NCBI GenBank assembly: GCA_009911355.1
Contig: QXXE01000031.1
Coordinates: 1 to 42,713 of the forward strand
Length of the DNA: 42,713 nt
Direction of reading: 5' to 3'
Source: Clostridiaceae bacterium
GTDB lineage: Bacteria; Bacillota; Clostridia; Oscillospirales; Butyricicoccaceae
Position numbers and translations under genes: made by a program. The notes beneath the pieces are model-generated. The model did no database searches and was not told the origin of the DNA. It saw nothing but the letters and a program-made list of their open reading frames with translations. Shown here in pieces: positions 25,127 through 32,473 of this stretch (within the stretch, counting starts at the first letter, position 1; each line of letters opens with the position of its first letter).

Positions 25127-26179
25127 ATGAAGCTGTCTTTTCGCTGGTACGGGGAGGGCGACCCCGTCAGCCTGCAATATATCTCGCAGATCCCGGGGAT
25201 GCGGTCGGTGGTGTCCGCGGTGTACGGCGTAAAGCCGGGCGAGGTCTGGCCGGAGGAGCAGATCGCCCGGATCAAAAGCGCCTGCGAGGCGCATGGGCTG
25301 GTGTTCGACGTGGTCGAGTCTATCCCGGTGCCCGAGGACGTAAAGCTGGGGCGCAAAGGCCGCGACCGTCTGATTGAAAACTACTGCGAGAACGTGCGCC
25401 GGTGTGCAAAATACGGCGTAAAATGCGTAACCTATAATTTTATGCCGGTGTTCGACTGGACGCGCACCCAGCTTGACCGGGAAGCGCCGGACGGTTCGAC
25501 CTCGCTGGTGCTCTACCAGAAGCAGCTGGAAGGGCTCGACCCGATGGCCGACGATATCGCCCTCCCGGGCTGGGACGAGAGCTACTCCCGGGCCGAAATC
25601 CGGCAGCTGTTCGCGGATTATGCCGCGCTGGGAGAAAACGGCCTATGGGAAAACGCCGAATACTTCCTGCGGCAGGTCATCCCGGCAGCAGAGTCGTGCG
25701 GCGTGACAATGGCGCTGCACCCGGACGACCCGCCGTACCCGATTTTTGGTCTGCCGCGCATTATCACCTGCGAAGCCGCGCTCGACCGCTACCTTTCCAT
25801 CGTAGACTCGCCCGCGAACGCGCTGTGCCTGTGTACGGGTTCGCTGGGCTGCGTGCCCACAAACGACGTTGCGGCAATGGTGCGCAAATATGCGGGCAGG
25901 CGGCGGATCGGCTTTATGCACATGCGTAATGTCAAAATATTGGGCGACGGCTCGTTTGAGGAGCGCGCGCATTTGTCGTCCTGCGGCAGCCTTGACATGG
26001 CGGAAATCGTGGACGCGCTGGTAAGCGCGGGGTTCGACGGGTATGTTCGGCCTGACCACGGGCGGATGATCTGGGGTGAGACCGGAAAACCGGGCTACGG
26101 GCTGTACGACCGGGCGCTCGGAGCCGCCTACCTGAACGGCCTCTGGGAAGCAACCGTGCGGGCGAAAGGCGGACGCTAA
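25127..26179 (+). CDS. uxuA: D-mannonate dehydratase
   Basis: The 350-residue TIM-barrel enzyme converts D-mannonate to 2-keto-3-deoxygluconate in hexuronate catabolism. Characteristic features are the opening KLSFRWYGEGDPVSL, the NFMPVFDWTRT segment, MALHPDDPPYPIFGLPRI (metal and substrate ligands), FMHMRNVK, and the final VRPDHGRMIWGE...GYGLYDRALGAAYLNGLWEA. An AGGAGGG site precedes the ATG. Its place after TRAP genes suggests that imported glucuronate-, galacturonate- or mannonate-like acids feed this enzyme; the other genes of that pathway are not in the window. Confidence 0.96.
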   Translation: MKLSFRWYGEGDPVSLQYISQIPGMRSVVSAVYGVKPGEVWPEEQIARIKSACEAHGLVFDVVESIPVPEDVKLGRKGRDRLIENYCENVRRCAKYGVKCVTYNFMPVFDWTRTQLDREAPDGSTSLVLYQKQLEGLDPMADDIALPGWDESYSRAEIRQLFADYAALGENGLWENAEYFLRQVIPAAESCGVTMALHPDDPPYPIFGLPRIITCEAALDRYLSIVDSPANALCLCTGSLGCVPTNDVAAMVRKYAGRRRIGFMHMRNVKILGDGSFEERAHLSSCGSLDMAEIVDALVSAGFDGYVRPDHGRMIWGETGKPGYGLYDRALGAAYLNGLWEATVRAKGGR

Positions 26180-26202
26180 GGAATTTACTGTGCCAGGTGT
26201 TC

Positions 26203-26370
26203 CTCCGCCCGCAGGCGGTGGAGGGGATTCCGAAGGGGCTAGCCCCTTCGGCGGGTGCAGGGCGGGGCCCTGCCGCTGCCCGCGGAGGGCCGGGGGTCCA
26301 GGGGGCAGCGCCCCATGGTGCCGCCCGCAGAGGGCAACGCCCTTTGGCGCCGCCTGCGGCGGGCAACGCA
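26203..26370. repeat. composite repeat, locus 7 (variant C, B, A-like units)
   Basis: A variant end motif (CCTCCGCCCGCAGGCGGTGGAGG) precedes B with stem CCGAAGGGG / CCCCTTCGG (26230-26251), then A-like palindromes GCAGGGCGGGGCCCTGC and GGGGGCAGCGCCCC and a decayed end. The A-to-G and T-to-C differences in the B stem are compensatory. Confidence 0.82.
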
Positions 26371-26401
26371 CGCAAAATTACGCAAATACCGAAAAAAATG
26401 C

Positions 26402-26430
26402 TTTACAAACAGCAGGCGCTGTGCTATAGT
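26402..26430 (+). promoter_or_regulatory. promoter of rpsO
   Basis: TTTACA, 17 bases, TATAGT, starting transcription near 26437. Confidence 0.8.
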
Positions 26431-26436
26431 AAAAAA

Positions 26437-26562
26437 TGACTTTGAATCCCATCAAAGCGAACCCATGCTTCGCTGCCCGGTATCTGGCGCGCGCAGGCCG
26501 CCGCCGTTTCACCCGCCGGCAACGCAGCATCGGGGGCTATCATTATTTTGAGGTGAAAAAAC
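26437..26562 (+). promoter_or_regulatory. structured leader of rpsO
   Basis: The roughly 125-base leader contains a stem AGCGAA / TTCGCT (26456-26474) and further GC-rich complementary blocks (GCTGCCCGG with GCAGCATCGGGG). S15 controls its own mRNA through leader structures in several bacteria, so an autoregulatory site is plausible. The exact fold is not established here. Confidence 0.4.
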
Positions 26563-26829
26563 ATGATCCGTAAAGAAGCAAAAACTGCCGTTATCGAGGC
26601 AAACCGTACCCACGACACCGACACCGGCTCGCCGGAGGTCCAGGTTGCAATCCTGACCGCCCGCATCGCCGAGCTCACCGAGCACCTGAAGCAGCACCCG
26701 AAGGACAACCATTCCCGCCGCGGCCTGCTCAAGATGGTAGGCCAGCGCCGCTCGATGCTCAACTACCTGATGAAGAAGGACGTCAACCGGTACAGAGAGC
26801 TGATCAAAAAGCTCGGTATCCGTAAGTAA
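26563..26829 (+). CDS. rpsO: 30S ribosomal protein S15
   Basis: The 88-residue protein is of standard length. Family motifs are the N-terminal [39 protein letters not shown] and the final [24 protein letters not shown]15 binds 16S rRNA and organises the platform of the small subunit. It has a GAGGTGA site, its own promoter and a terminator at 26840-26865, and lies upstream of pnp as in most bacteria. Confidence 0.98.
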   Translation: MIRKEAKTAVIEANRTHDTDTGSPEVQVAILTARIAELTEHLKQHPKDNHSRRGLLKMVGQRRSMLNYLMKKDVNRYRELIKKLGIRK

Positions 26830-26839
26830 CAGCAGTACG

Positions 26840-26865
26840 AAAGGGGGGCTACCGGCTCCCCTTTT
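26840..26865 (+). terminator. terminator after rpsO
   Basis: AAAGGGG and CCCCTTTT enclose an 11-base loop ten bases after the rpsO stop. The stem is short and the T-tract is four bases, so partial read-through into pnp is likely. Confidence 0.65.
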
Positions 26866-26939
26866 CCCCATGTCTGCGTATTCCGCCCCCGGGGCGGGCC
26901 GCGCAGGCGCGTACCCCACCGTTTCCCCGGACGCTCCGT

Positions 26940-27004
26940 GCGCAGCTTTTTAGCCTTTGAAGGACAACCCTCCCGCCGGGGCTGCGCTTCAAACGCTAAA
27001 GGCT
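26940..27004 (+). promoter_or_regulatory. nested-stem structure in the pnp leader
   Basis: Complementary blocks include GCGCAGC (26940-26946) with GCTGCGC (26981-26987), TTTGAAG (26956-26962) with CTTCAAA (26987-26993), and AGCCTTT (26952-26958) with AAAGGCT (26998-27004). The last two overlap, so they are alternative folds. In E. coli a stem in the pnp leader is used for self-control by PNPase; a similar role here is inference. Confidence 0.45.
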
Positions 27005-27049
27005 CTGCCGGGTCGTCTCCCCACCACCCAATTTTTAAGGAGGCTGTTT

Positions 27050-29173
27050 ATGAGCAACATCAACCCGTTCCAGTTCAAGGACCACCGCGTGTATGAAACC
27101 ACCTACGCAGGCCGCCCGCTGGTCGTCGAGACCGGCAAAATGGCGCAGCTTGCCAACGGCTCCTGCCTGGTGCGCTACGGTGAGACCGTCGTGCTGGTCA
27201 CCGCGACTGCGTCCCCGAAGCCGCGCGACGGCATCGACTTCTTCCCGCTCTCGGTCGATTTCGAGGAGCGCCTGTATGCGGTAGGCCGCATACCCGGCTC
27301 CTTCATGCGCCGTGAGGGCCGCCCGTCTGAGCGCGCGATTTTGGCGTCGCGCCAGATCGACCGCCCGATGCGCCCGCTGTTCCCGAAGGACCTGCGCAAC
27401 GACGTTTCCATTGTCTGCACGGTCCTCGAAAACGATTCTGACAACACCCCCGAGGTGGCTTCGCTGCTCGGCGCGTCCATCGCGGTTTCTATTTCCGATA
27501 TCCCGTTTGACTATATCGTCGGCGGCTGCGAGGTTGGCATCGTTGACGGCGAGATCGTGATCAACCCGACCGTCGCGCAGCGCGCGAAGAGCGAAATGAG
27601 CGTCACCCTCTGTGCGACGGCTGAAAAGATCGTCATGATCGAGGCGGGCGCGAAGGAAGTCCCCGAGGACCAGATGTTTGACGCGCTCATGAAGGGCCAC
27701 GAGGCCATCAAGGGCGTTGTAGCGTTCATCAAGGGCATCAAGGACGAGATCGGCAAGCCCAAGTTCGAATACGAGCATCACGATATCGACCACGACCTGT
27801 TTGACCGCCTGGAAGCCGCCTGCAACGATAAATTTGAGCAGGCGATGGACACGGACGACAAGACTGTCCGTGACGCGGGCATCCGCGAGATCGTCGACGC
27901 GTTTGAAGCGACGCTTGAAGACGAATATAAGGAAGAGCATCTCGCAAACCTGTCTGAGTGCGTGGACAAGCTGGAAAAAAAGATCGTCCGCCGCTGGCTG
28001 TCGAACGGCAAGCGCGTGGATGGGCGCGGCATGGAAGAGGTACGCCCGCTGGCGGCAGAGGTCGGCATTCTGCCCCGTGTGCATGGCTCGGGCATGTTCA
28101 CCCGTGGGCAGACCCAGGTGCTGACCCTCTGCACGCTGGGTACGCTGGGCGACGCGCAGGAGCTCGACACCATCTTTGACGAGACCGAAAAGCGCTATAT
28201 CCATCATTATAATTTCCCGTCCTTCTCGGTCGGCGAAACGCGCCCCTCCCGCAGCCCTGGCCGCCGCGAGATCGGCCATGGCGCGCTTGCGGAACGTGCG
28301 CTGCTGCCGGTGATCCCTCCGGTTGAGCAGTTCCCCTATGCGCTGCGCCTGGTTTCCGAGGTTATTTCCTCCAACGGCTCGACCTCGCAGGGTTCGGTCT
28401 GCGGCTCGACGCTGGCGCTGATGGATGCGGGCGTACCGATTTCTGCGCCGGTTGCCGGCATTTCCTGCGGCCTGATTACCGACGGCGGGCAGGAAACCAC
28501 CTTCACTGACATCCAGGGCGTAGAAGACTTCTACGGCGACATGGACTTCAAGGTTGCGGGCACCCACAAGGGCATCACCGCGATCCAGGTCGACATTAAG
28601 GTTGACGGCCTGACCCCGAATATCATCAAGGAAGCTTTCCGCAAGTGCCGCATCGCGCGCCTGGGCATCTTGGACGAGATCATGCTCAAGGCGATCCCGC
28701 AGCCGCGCGGCGACGTATCCGAGTGGGCGCCGAAGATGACCACCATGCAGATCGACCCGGACAAGATCCGCGAGGTCATCGGCAAGGGCGGCAGCGTGAT
28801 TCAGAACATCGTGGCAGAGTCGGGCGCGAAGGTCGATATCAACGATGACGGCGTCATTACGATCGCGGCGGTACACGCTTCTGAGGCCGAGGTTGCGAAG
28901 AAAATGATCGAGGCGATTGTCAAGGTGCCGGAGGTTGGCGAAATCTACTATGGCAAGGTTGTCCGCCTGATGAACTTCGGCGCGTTTGTCAGCCTGACCT
29001 CCTCGAAGGACGGCATGGTGCACATTTCCAAGATGGCGGATCACCGCATTGAGAAGGTTGAGGACGCGGTAAACGTCGGCGATATGGTTTGGGTCAAGGT
29101 CATGGAGATTGATGACAAGGGCCGCATCAACCTTTCGATGAAGGACGTTCGCGACGAAGAAAAGGTACTGTAA
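27050..29173 (+). CDS. pnp: polynucleotide phosphorylase
   Basis: The 707-residue enzyme degrades RNA 3'-5' with phosphate and can add tails. It has two RNase PH-type domains (about 10-230 and 315-545, the second with SPGRREIGHGALAERAL), a KH domain (MQIDPDKIREVIGKGGSVIQNI, about 565-625) and a C-terminal S1 domain (VGEIYYGKVVRLMNFGAFVSL through GRINLSMKDV). The start was placed at MSNINPFQF, directly after AAGGAGG; an earlier in-frame start would cover the leader. It lies downstream of rpsO, with a terminator at 29209-29240. Confidence 0.98.
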   Translation: MSNINPFQFKDHRVYETTYAGRPLVVETGKMAQLANGSCLVRYGETVVLVTATASPKPRDGIDFFPLSVDFEERLYAVGRIPGSFMRREGRPSERAILASRQIDRPMRPLFPKDLRNDVSIVCTVLENDSDNTPEVASLLGASIAVSISDIPFDYIVGGCEVGIVDGEIVINPTVAQRAKSEMSVTLCATAEKIVMIEAGAKEVPEDQMFDALMKGHEAIKGVVAFIKGIKDEIGKPKFEYEHHDIDHDLFDRLEAACNDKFEQAMDTDDKTVRDAGIREIVDAFEATLEDEYKEEHLANLSECVDKLEKKIVRRWLSNGKRVDGRGMEEVRPLAAEVGILPRVHGSGMFTRGQTQVLTLCTLGTLGDAQELDTIFDETEKRYIHHYNFPSFSVGETRPSRSPGRREIGHGALAERALLPVIPPVEQFPYALRLVSEVISSNGSTSQGSVCGSTLALMDAGVPISAPVAGISCGLITDGGQETTFTDIQGVEDFYGDMDFKVAGTHKGITAIQVDIKVDGLTPNIIKEAFRKCRIARLGILDEIMLKAIPQPRGDVSEWAPKMTTMQIDPDKIREVIGKGGSVIQNIVAESGAKVDINDDGVITIAAVHASEAEVAKKMIEAIVKVPEVGEIYYGKVVRLMNFGAFVSLTSSKDGMVHISKMADHRIEKVEDAVNVGDMVWVKVMEIDDKGRINLSMKDVRDEEKVL

Positions 29174-29208
29174 GAGCAAGGAACGGTACTGTAAACGGAT
29201 AAAGATGC

Positions 29209-29240
29209 AGCGCCCCACTTGAGGTGGGGCGCTTCTCCTG
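29209..29240 (+). terminator. terminator after pnp
   Basis: A perfect 10-bp stem AGCGCCCCAC / GTGGGGCGCT with a five-base loop is followed by TCTCCTGTTTTTC. Confidence 0.8.
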
Positions 29241-29281
29241 TTTTTCATTCCCGATTTCTGACACTTCTGGAGGTGTTAACC

Positions 29282-30187
29282 ATGCCCAGTTTCCGGGGGG
29301 CGCAGCACCACCGGCTGCATGTCGGGCTGCGGACGTTCAAGACCGGGCTTGCGGTTGCGCTGGCGTTGCTTGCGGCGGGGCTGCGGGACGCGGCGTCGCC
29401 GATTTTTGCTGCGATCGGCGCGATTGGCGCGATGAGCCGCACGCTGCATGACAGTTGGCAGGTGTGCGTGACGCAGTTTGCTGGAATCCTGATCGGCTGC
29501 ACGTTTGCTTATTGTTATGTGACGCTGCTGCCGTTTTATGGCGACCCAGGCGCGATTGGGCTTGGGCTGATTGCGGTGATAGCGGTGTGCAATTTCCTGC
29601 GGCTGGACTATGCGATCTCGCTTTCGTGCATTGTATTTGTGTCCATCTGCCTGAGCGGGGACAATGTATTCTGGTACGCGGTAAACCGGTTCACGGACAC
29701 TGCGACTGGCTTAATTATTGCATATGCGGTCAACGCATTTATCAAGCCGTATAACAACCGTGGAGCGATCCTGCGAGAGATTGACGCATTTTTGCAGGAA
29801 GCGCCGGGGCTGCTGCATGACCGCGTTTGTGCGGAGCGGTATCCTGACCCGGAGCCGTTGCGCAGGCATTTACGGCGGATGGACGACGAGCTTGAGATTT
29901 TCGAGCAGCAGGTGTTGCCGTTCAAGAAGGGGCGGAAGGGCGACGCGGTGTATTTTCGGGGGTGTTTCCGGCTGATGGAGCGGATGGTGCAGGAATTTGA
30001 TGCATTGAGTGTGATGGACGTACCGGGGAGACCTTCGGCGGAGAATTTGCGGCGGCTTGGGGAGCGGGGCATTGAGGTGCCTTTAGCTAAGAGTGGGGGG
30101 GAGGACATGCATTCACAGGTTATGAATTATCATTTATCGAACTTGCTTGATGCATACACTTACCTAGAAGAAATGCGCCGGGGCTAG
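29282..30187 (+). CDS. FUSC / aromatic-acid-exporter-type membrane protein
   Basis: The 301-residue protein starts with VGLRTFKTGLAVALALLAAGL and continues with about five to six hydrophobic helices through residue 155, including PIFAAIGAIGAMSRTLHDSW. The C-terminal half is a soluble helical domain. This is the architecture of the Firmicutes aromatic-acid-exporter (DUF939) group of the FUSC superfamily. The substrate is unknown. The start at 29282 follows TGGAGGTG. Codon choice is less extreme than that of pnp, with more A/T in third positions towards its end. Confidence 0.82.
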   Translation: MPSFRGAQHHRLHVGLRTFKTGLAVALALLAAGLRDAASPIFAAIGAIGAMSRTLHDSWQVCVTQFAGILIGCTFAYCYVTLLPFYGDPGAIGLGLIAVIAVCNFLRLDYAISLSCIVFVSICLSGDNVFWYAVNRFTDTATGLIIAYAVNAFIKPYNNRGAILREIDAFLQEAPGLLHDRVCAERYPDPEPLRRHLRRMDDELEIFEQQVLPFKKGRKGDAVYFRGCFRLMERMVQEFDALSVMDVPGRPSAENLRRLGERGIEVPLAKSGGEDMHSQVMNYHLSNLLDAYTYLEEMRRG

Positions 30188-30355
30188 TCCTACGCGGGCT
30201 ACGGCAGGGCTCTGCCCTGCACCCGGCCCTACGCGGGCAGCGGCAGGGCTCTGCCCTGCACCCGGCCCTACGCGGGCAGCGGCAGGGCTCTGCCCTGCAC
30301 CCGCGATTTTTTTGTAAAAAAATCGAGTAAAAACTTCATTACGCCTGCGGGCGGG
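30188..30355. repeat. composite repeat, locus 8: three A units (39 bp), D and C
   Basis: Three A units with GCAGGGCTCTGCCCTGC recur with a 39-bp period, followed by D (30304-30325), GAGTAAAAACTTCATTA and end motif C. The locus lies between two convergent genes. Confidence 0.9.
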
Positions 30356-30389
30356 ACGAAGGACTGCCCCCAAACAGCAAATGCCCACT

Positions 30390-30644
30390 TTAGAGTAAAC
30401 GTAGGGATTCAAGATAAAAATAAGTGATATCGTGCGCAGTAGCAGCGAGATCATCGGCGATACGCCCAACCTTGTAATACGATTCCCGGTAGGCGTCTGA
30501 GAACACCCACGGTTCGTCAGGGGTGGGTATTTTTACTTCAGCTGCTAATTGCGTCAAAGCCTCAAAAGCGGTTATTTCCATTGCTAATTCCTGCATCAAT
30601 TCGTGCAATCGTTCCTGCGGGTCATGAGTGGTGGTGAATTCCAT
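30390..30644 (-). CDS. unidentified 84-residue acidic protein divergent from an XRE regulator
   Basis: The predicted soluble helical protein (MEFTTTHDPQERLHELMQEL...) is acidic and has no family I recognise. Its base composition is clearly lower in G+C than the surroundings. The start was set at the ATG at 30644, after AAGGATGTGAG. A promoter with consensus spacing (30667-30695) lies upstream, and an operator-like sequence sits in its spacer. Being divergent from the XRE gene, it is likely to be the gene that the regulator controls. An antitoxin, phage-derived or quorum function would be guesswork. Confidence 0.7.
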   Translation of the reverse strand: MEFTTTHDPQERLHELMQELAMEITAFEALTQLAAEVKIPTPDEPWVFSDAYRESYYKVGRIADDLAATAHDITYFYLESLRLL

Positions 30645-30666
30645 ATTCTCACATCCTTTCATGTTT

Positions 30667-30695
30667 ATTTTAGCACTAATAAGTAATATAAGCAA
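30667..30695 (-). promoter_or_regulatory. promoter of the 84-residue protein gene with an operator in its spacer
   Basis: TTGCTT, 17 bases, TAAAAT on the minus strand. The spacer contains the operator-like AGCACTAATAAGTAAT (30672-30687 on the plus strand), which matches the full palindrome at 30715-30730 at 12 of 16 positions. Confidence 0.7.
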
Positions 30696-30714
30696 TACTT
30701 TCACACAATAAAAA

Positions 30715-30730
30715 AGCACTAATTAGTGCT
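30715..30730. promoter_or_regulatory. perfect palindromic operator AGCACTAATTAGTGCT
   Basis: This 16-base exact palindrome lies between the two divergent genes. A degenerate copy lies 43 bases away inside the leftward promoter. Two spaced sites are the usual arrangement for an XRE/Cro-like repressor. Confidence 0.75.
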
Positions 30731-30784
30731 AAAAAATATGGTGTCTGGAAAAACTTGTTACAATCCAAATAGGGAGGTAACAAG

Positions 30785-31021
30785 ATGCGCCAATATATAC
30801 GTTATTATCCACGGTTGCGAGATATGAGAGAGGATCATGACCTAACCCAAACGCAAATCGCAGAAGTGCTGGGAACCGTGCAAACGCAATATAGCAAATA
30901 TGAGCAGGGAATACAAGAGATTCCGTTTCATCATGTGATAACGCTCGCGAAACTGTATAATATTTCGTTAGATTATTTGGCGGGTTTAATCGATGAACCC
31001 AAACCCCTCTTCCCCAAATGA
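30785..31021 (+). CDS. XRE-family helix-turn-helix regulator
   Basis: The 78-residue protein is almost entirely a Cro/C1-type domain: LRDMREDHDLTQTQIAEVLGTVQTQYSKYEQGIQEIPFHHVITLAKLYNISLDYLAGL. The segment TQTQIAEVLGTVQTQYSKYE is the helix-turn-helix. It is of low G+C compared with the flanking genes. A GGGAGG site precedes the ATG. It most likely binds the palindromes at 30672-30730 and represses itself and the divergent gene. Confidence 0.9.
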   Translation: MRQYIRYYPRLRDMREDHDLTQTQIAEVLGTVQTQYSKYEQGIQEIPFHHVITLAKLYNISLDYLAGLIDEPKPLFPK

Positions 31022-31044
31022 CAGAGGGAAAGCCGTAAGCAAAC

Positions 31045-31073
31045 AAAAAAGCTCCCGTTTGGGAGCTTTTTTT
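31045..31073. terminator. bidirectional terminator between convergent genes
   Basis: AAAAAAGCTCCC, loop GTTT, GGGAGCTTTTTTT: a perfect stem with a T-tract on both strands. It ends both the XRE gene and the leftward aminopeptidase gene. Confidence 0.92.
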
Positions 31074-31091
31074 GCCGGAAAGACGGCCTTA

Positions 31092-32471
31092 TTACGCCTT
31101 ATAAAACGCCTCGAAGCCGCGGAAAGCCATATAAAGGTCCAGCTTGGAAATGACCTCAAAGGGCGCGTGCATGGAGAGCACCGGAACGCCCGCGTCGACC
31201 GTGTCGATGTTGCGGTTCGCGAGGTACATTGCGACGGTGCCGCCGCCGCCCTGGTCGACCTTGCCGAGCTGGGCGGTCTGCCAAGCAACGCCCGCGCGGT
31301 CGAAAATGCAGCGCACACGCGCCATCAGCTCCGCAGTCGCGTCAGAAGTCCCCGATTTGCCGCGCGAGCCGGTGTATTTCACCAGCGCAAAGCCGCAGTT
31401 GACCCGCCCATCGTTGCGCTTTTCGGAAACGTCGGCGTAGTTGGGGTCATAGGCGTTGCATACGTCGGCGGACAGGCAGGCCGAACGCTCGAAGCATTCC
31501 GAAACCGCTACGCCCTGCGCGCGGCAGATATCTTCCATAAAGGTGTCAAAATGACGGCTTTTCATGCCGGTTACGCCGTCCGAGCCAACCTCCTCCTTGT
31601 CGACCAGCAGGCAAACGCAGGTGTGCGCCGGCGTGCTGGAAAGCCCCATCAGTGCAGTCGCCGCCGGATAGGAGCAGCAGCGGTCGTCATGCCCGTAGCC
31701 GCCGAGGAAGCTGCGGTCAAGCCCGATGTCGCACGCGCCGAACGCAGGCACGCAGGACAGCTCCGCAGAAAGGAAATCCGCTTCTTTCATGCCGTATTTC
31801 TCATTTAAAAGCCGCATAATCGCCAGCTTGACCGGCTCTTTTACATCCTTGCCGTCGGCGGGGCGGGAGCCGACCAGGATGTTCAGCCCTTCGCCCTTGA
31901 AGCCCTCGACCATTTTTTTCTGCATCTGCTCGGACGCGAGATGGGGGAGCAGGTCGGTAATGACAAGCTTGGGGTCGGACGGGTCAGCGCCTACCGAAAC
32001 CTCGACCTTCTTCACCTCGCCGCCCTCGCAGACGCAGACCACGCCGCGCAGCTCCAACGGGATGGCGGGCCACTGGTATTTCTTAATGCCGCCGTAGTAG
32101 TGGGTCTTGAAAAACGCCATGCCCTCGGACTCGTAGAGCGGCAGCGTACGGATATCGATACGCGGCGCGTCAAGATGCGCGGCGGTTAGCTGAACGCCTT
32201 CCGCAAGGCTCTGCTCGCCAATTACCGCCAAAATAATCCCCTTGCCGCGGTTGACCTGATAAATCCGGTCGCCCGGGCGCAGTTCCTGCCCGCGCCGGTA
32301 GGCGTGGAAGCCTGCGGCTTCGGCGCGCGCGGTCATCTCCTTGACTGCGTCGCGTTCGGTCTTGGCACGGTCAAGAAATGCCTTGTACCCCTCCGCATAG
32401 GCGGCAACCGCTTCGGGGTCGGCGCGGTCAAACGCGGGTTTTTTGTCATAAAAAAGCTGTTCTTCGGTCAT
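31092..32471 (-). CDS. M18-family zinc aminopeptidase
   Basis: The 459-residue protein is a metalloaminopeptidase of the aspartyl-aminopeptidase family. Metal ligands are visible in AAHLDAPRID, FLGGYGHDDRC, VDKEEVGSDG (catalytic glutamate pair) and VLSMHAPFE near the C-terminus. Length and order fit bacterial M18 enzymes, which form large cytoplasmic dodecamers and trim N-terminal residues. It starts two bases after the read-through stop of coaE; its ribosome-binding site (GAAGGAGCG) lies inside that extended frame. Confidence 0.94.
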   Translation of the reverse strand: MTEEQLFYDKKPAFDRADPEAVAAYAEGYKAFLDRAKTERDAVKEMTARAEAAGFHAYRRGQELRPGDRIYQVNRGKGIILAVIGEQSLAEGVQLTAAHLDAPRIDIRTLPLYESEGMAFFKTHYYGGIKKYQWPAIPLELRGVVCVCEGGEVKKVEVSVGADPSDPKLVITDLLPHLASEQMQKKMVEGFKGEGLNILVGSRPADGKDVKEPVKLAIMRLLNEKYGMKEADFLSAELSCVPAFGACDIGLDRSFLGGYGHDDRCCSYPAATALMGLSSTPAHTCVCLLVDKEEVGSDGVTGMKSRHFDTFMEDICRAQGVAVSECFERSACLSADVCNAYDPNYADVSEKRNDGRVNCGFALVKYTGSRGKSGTSDATAELMARVRCIFDRAGVAWQTAQLGKVDQGGGGTVAMYLANRNIDTVDAGVPVLSMHAPFEVISKLDLYMAFRGFEAFYKA

Positions 32472-32473
32472 AC

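Noticed and set aside
27035-29248. 737-codon open frame antisense to pnp
   Set aside because: Fully covered by pnp on the other strand; composition is that of a complementary shadow frame. The same applies to 23632-24930 opposite dctM.
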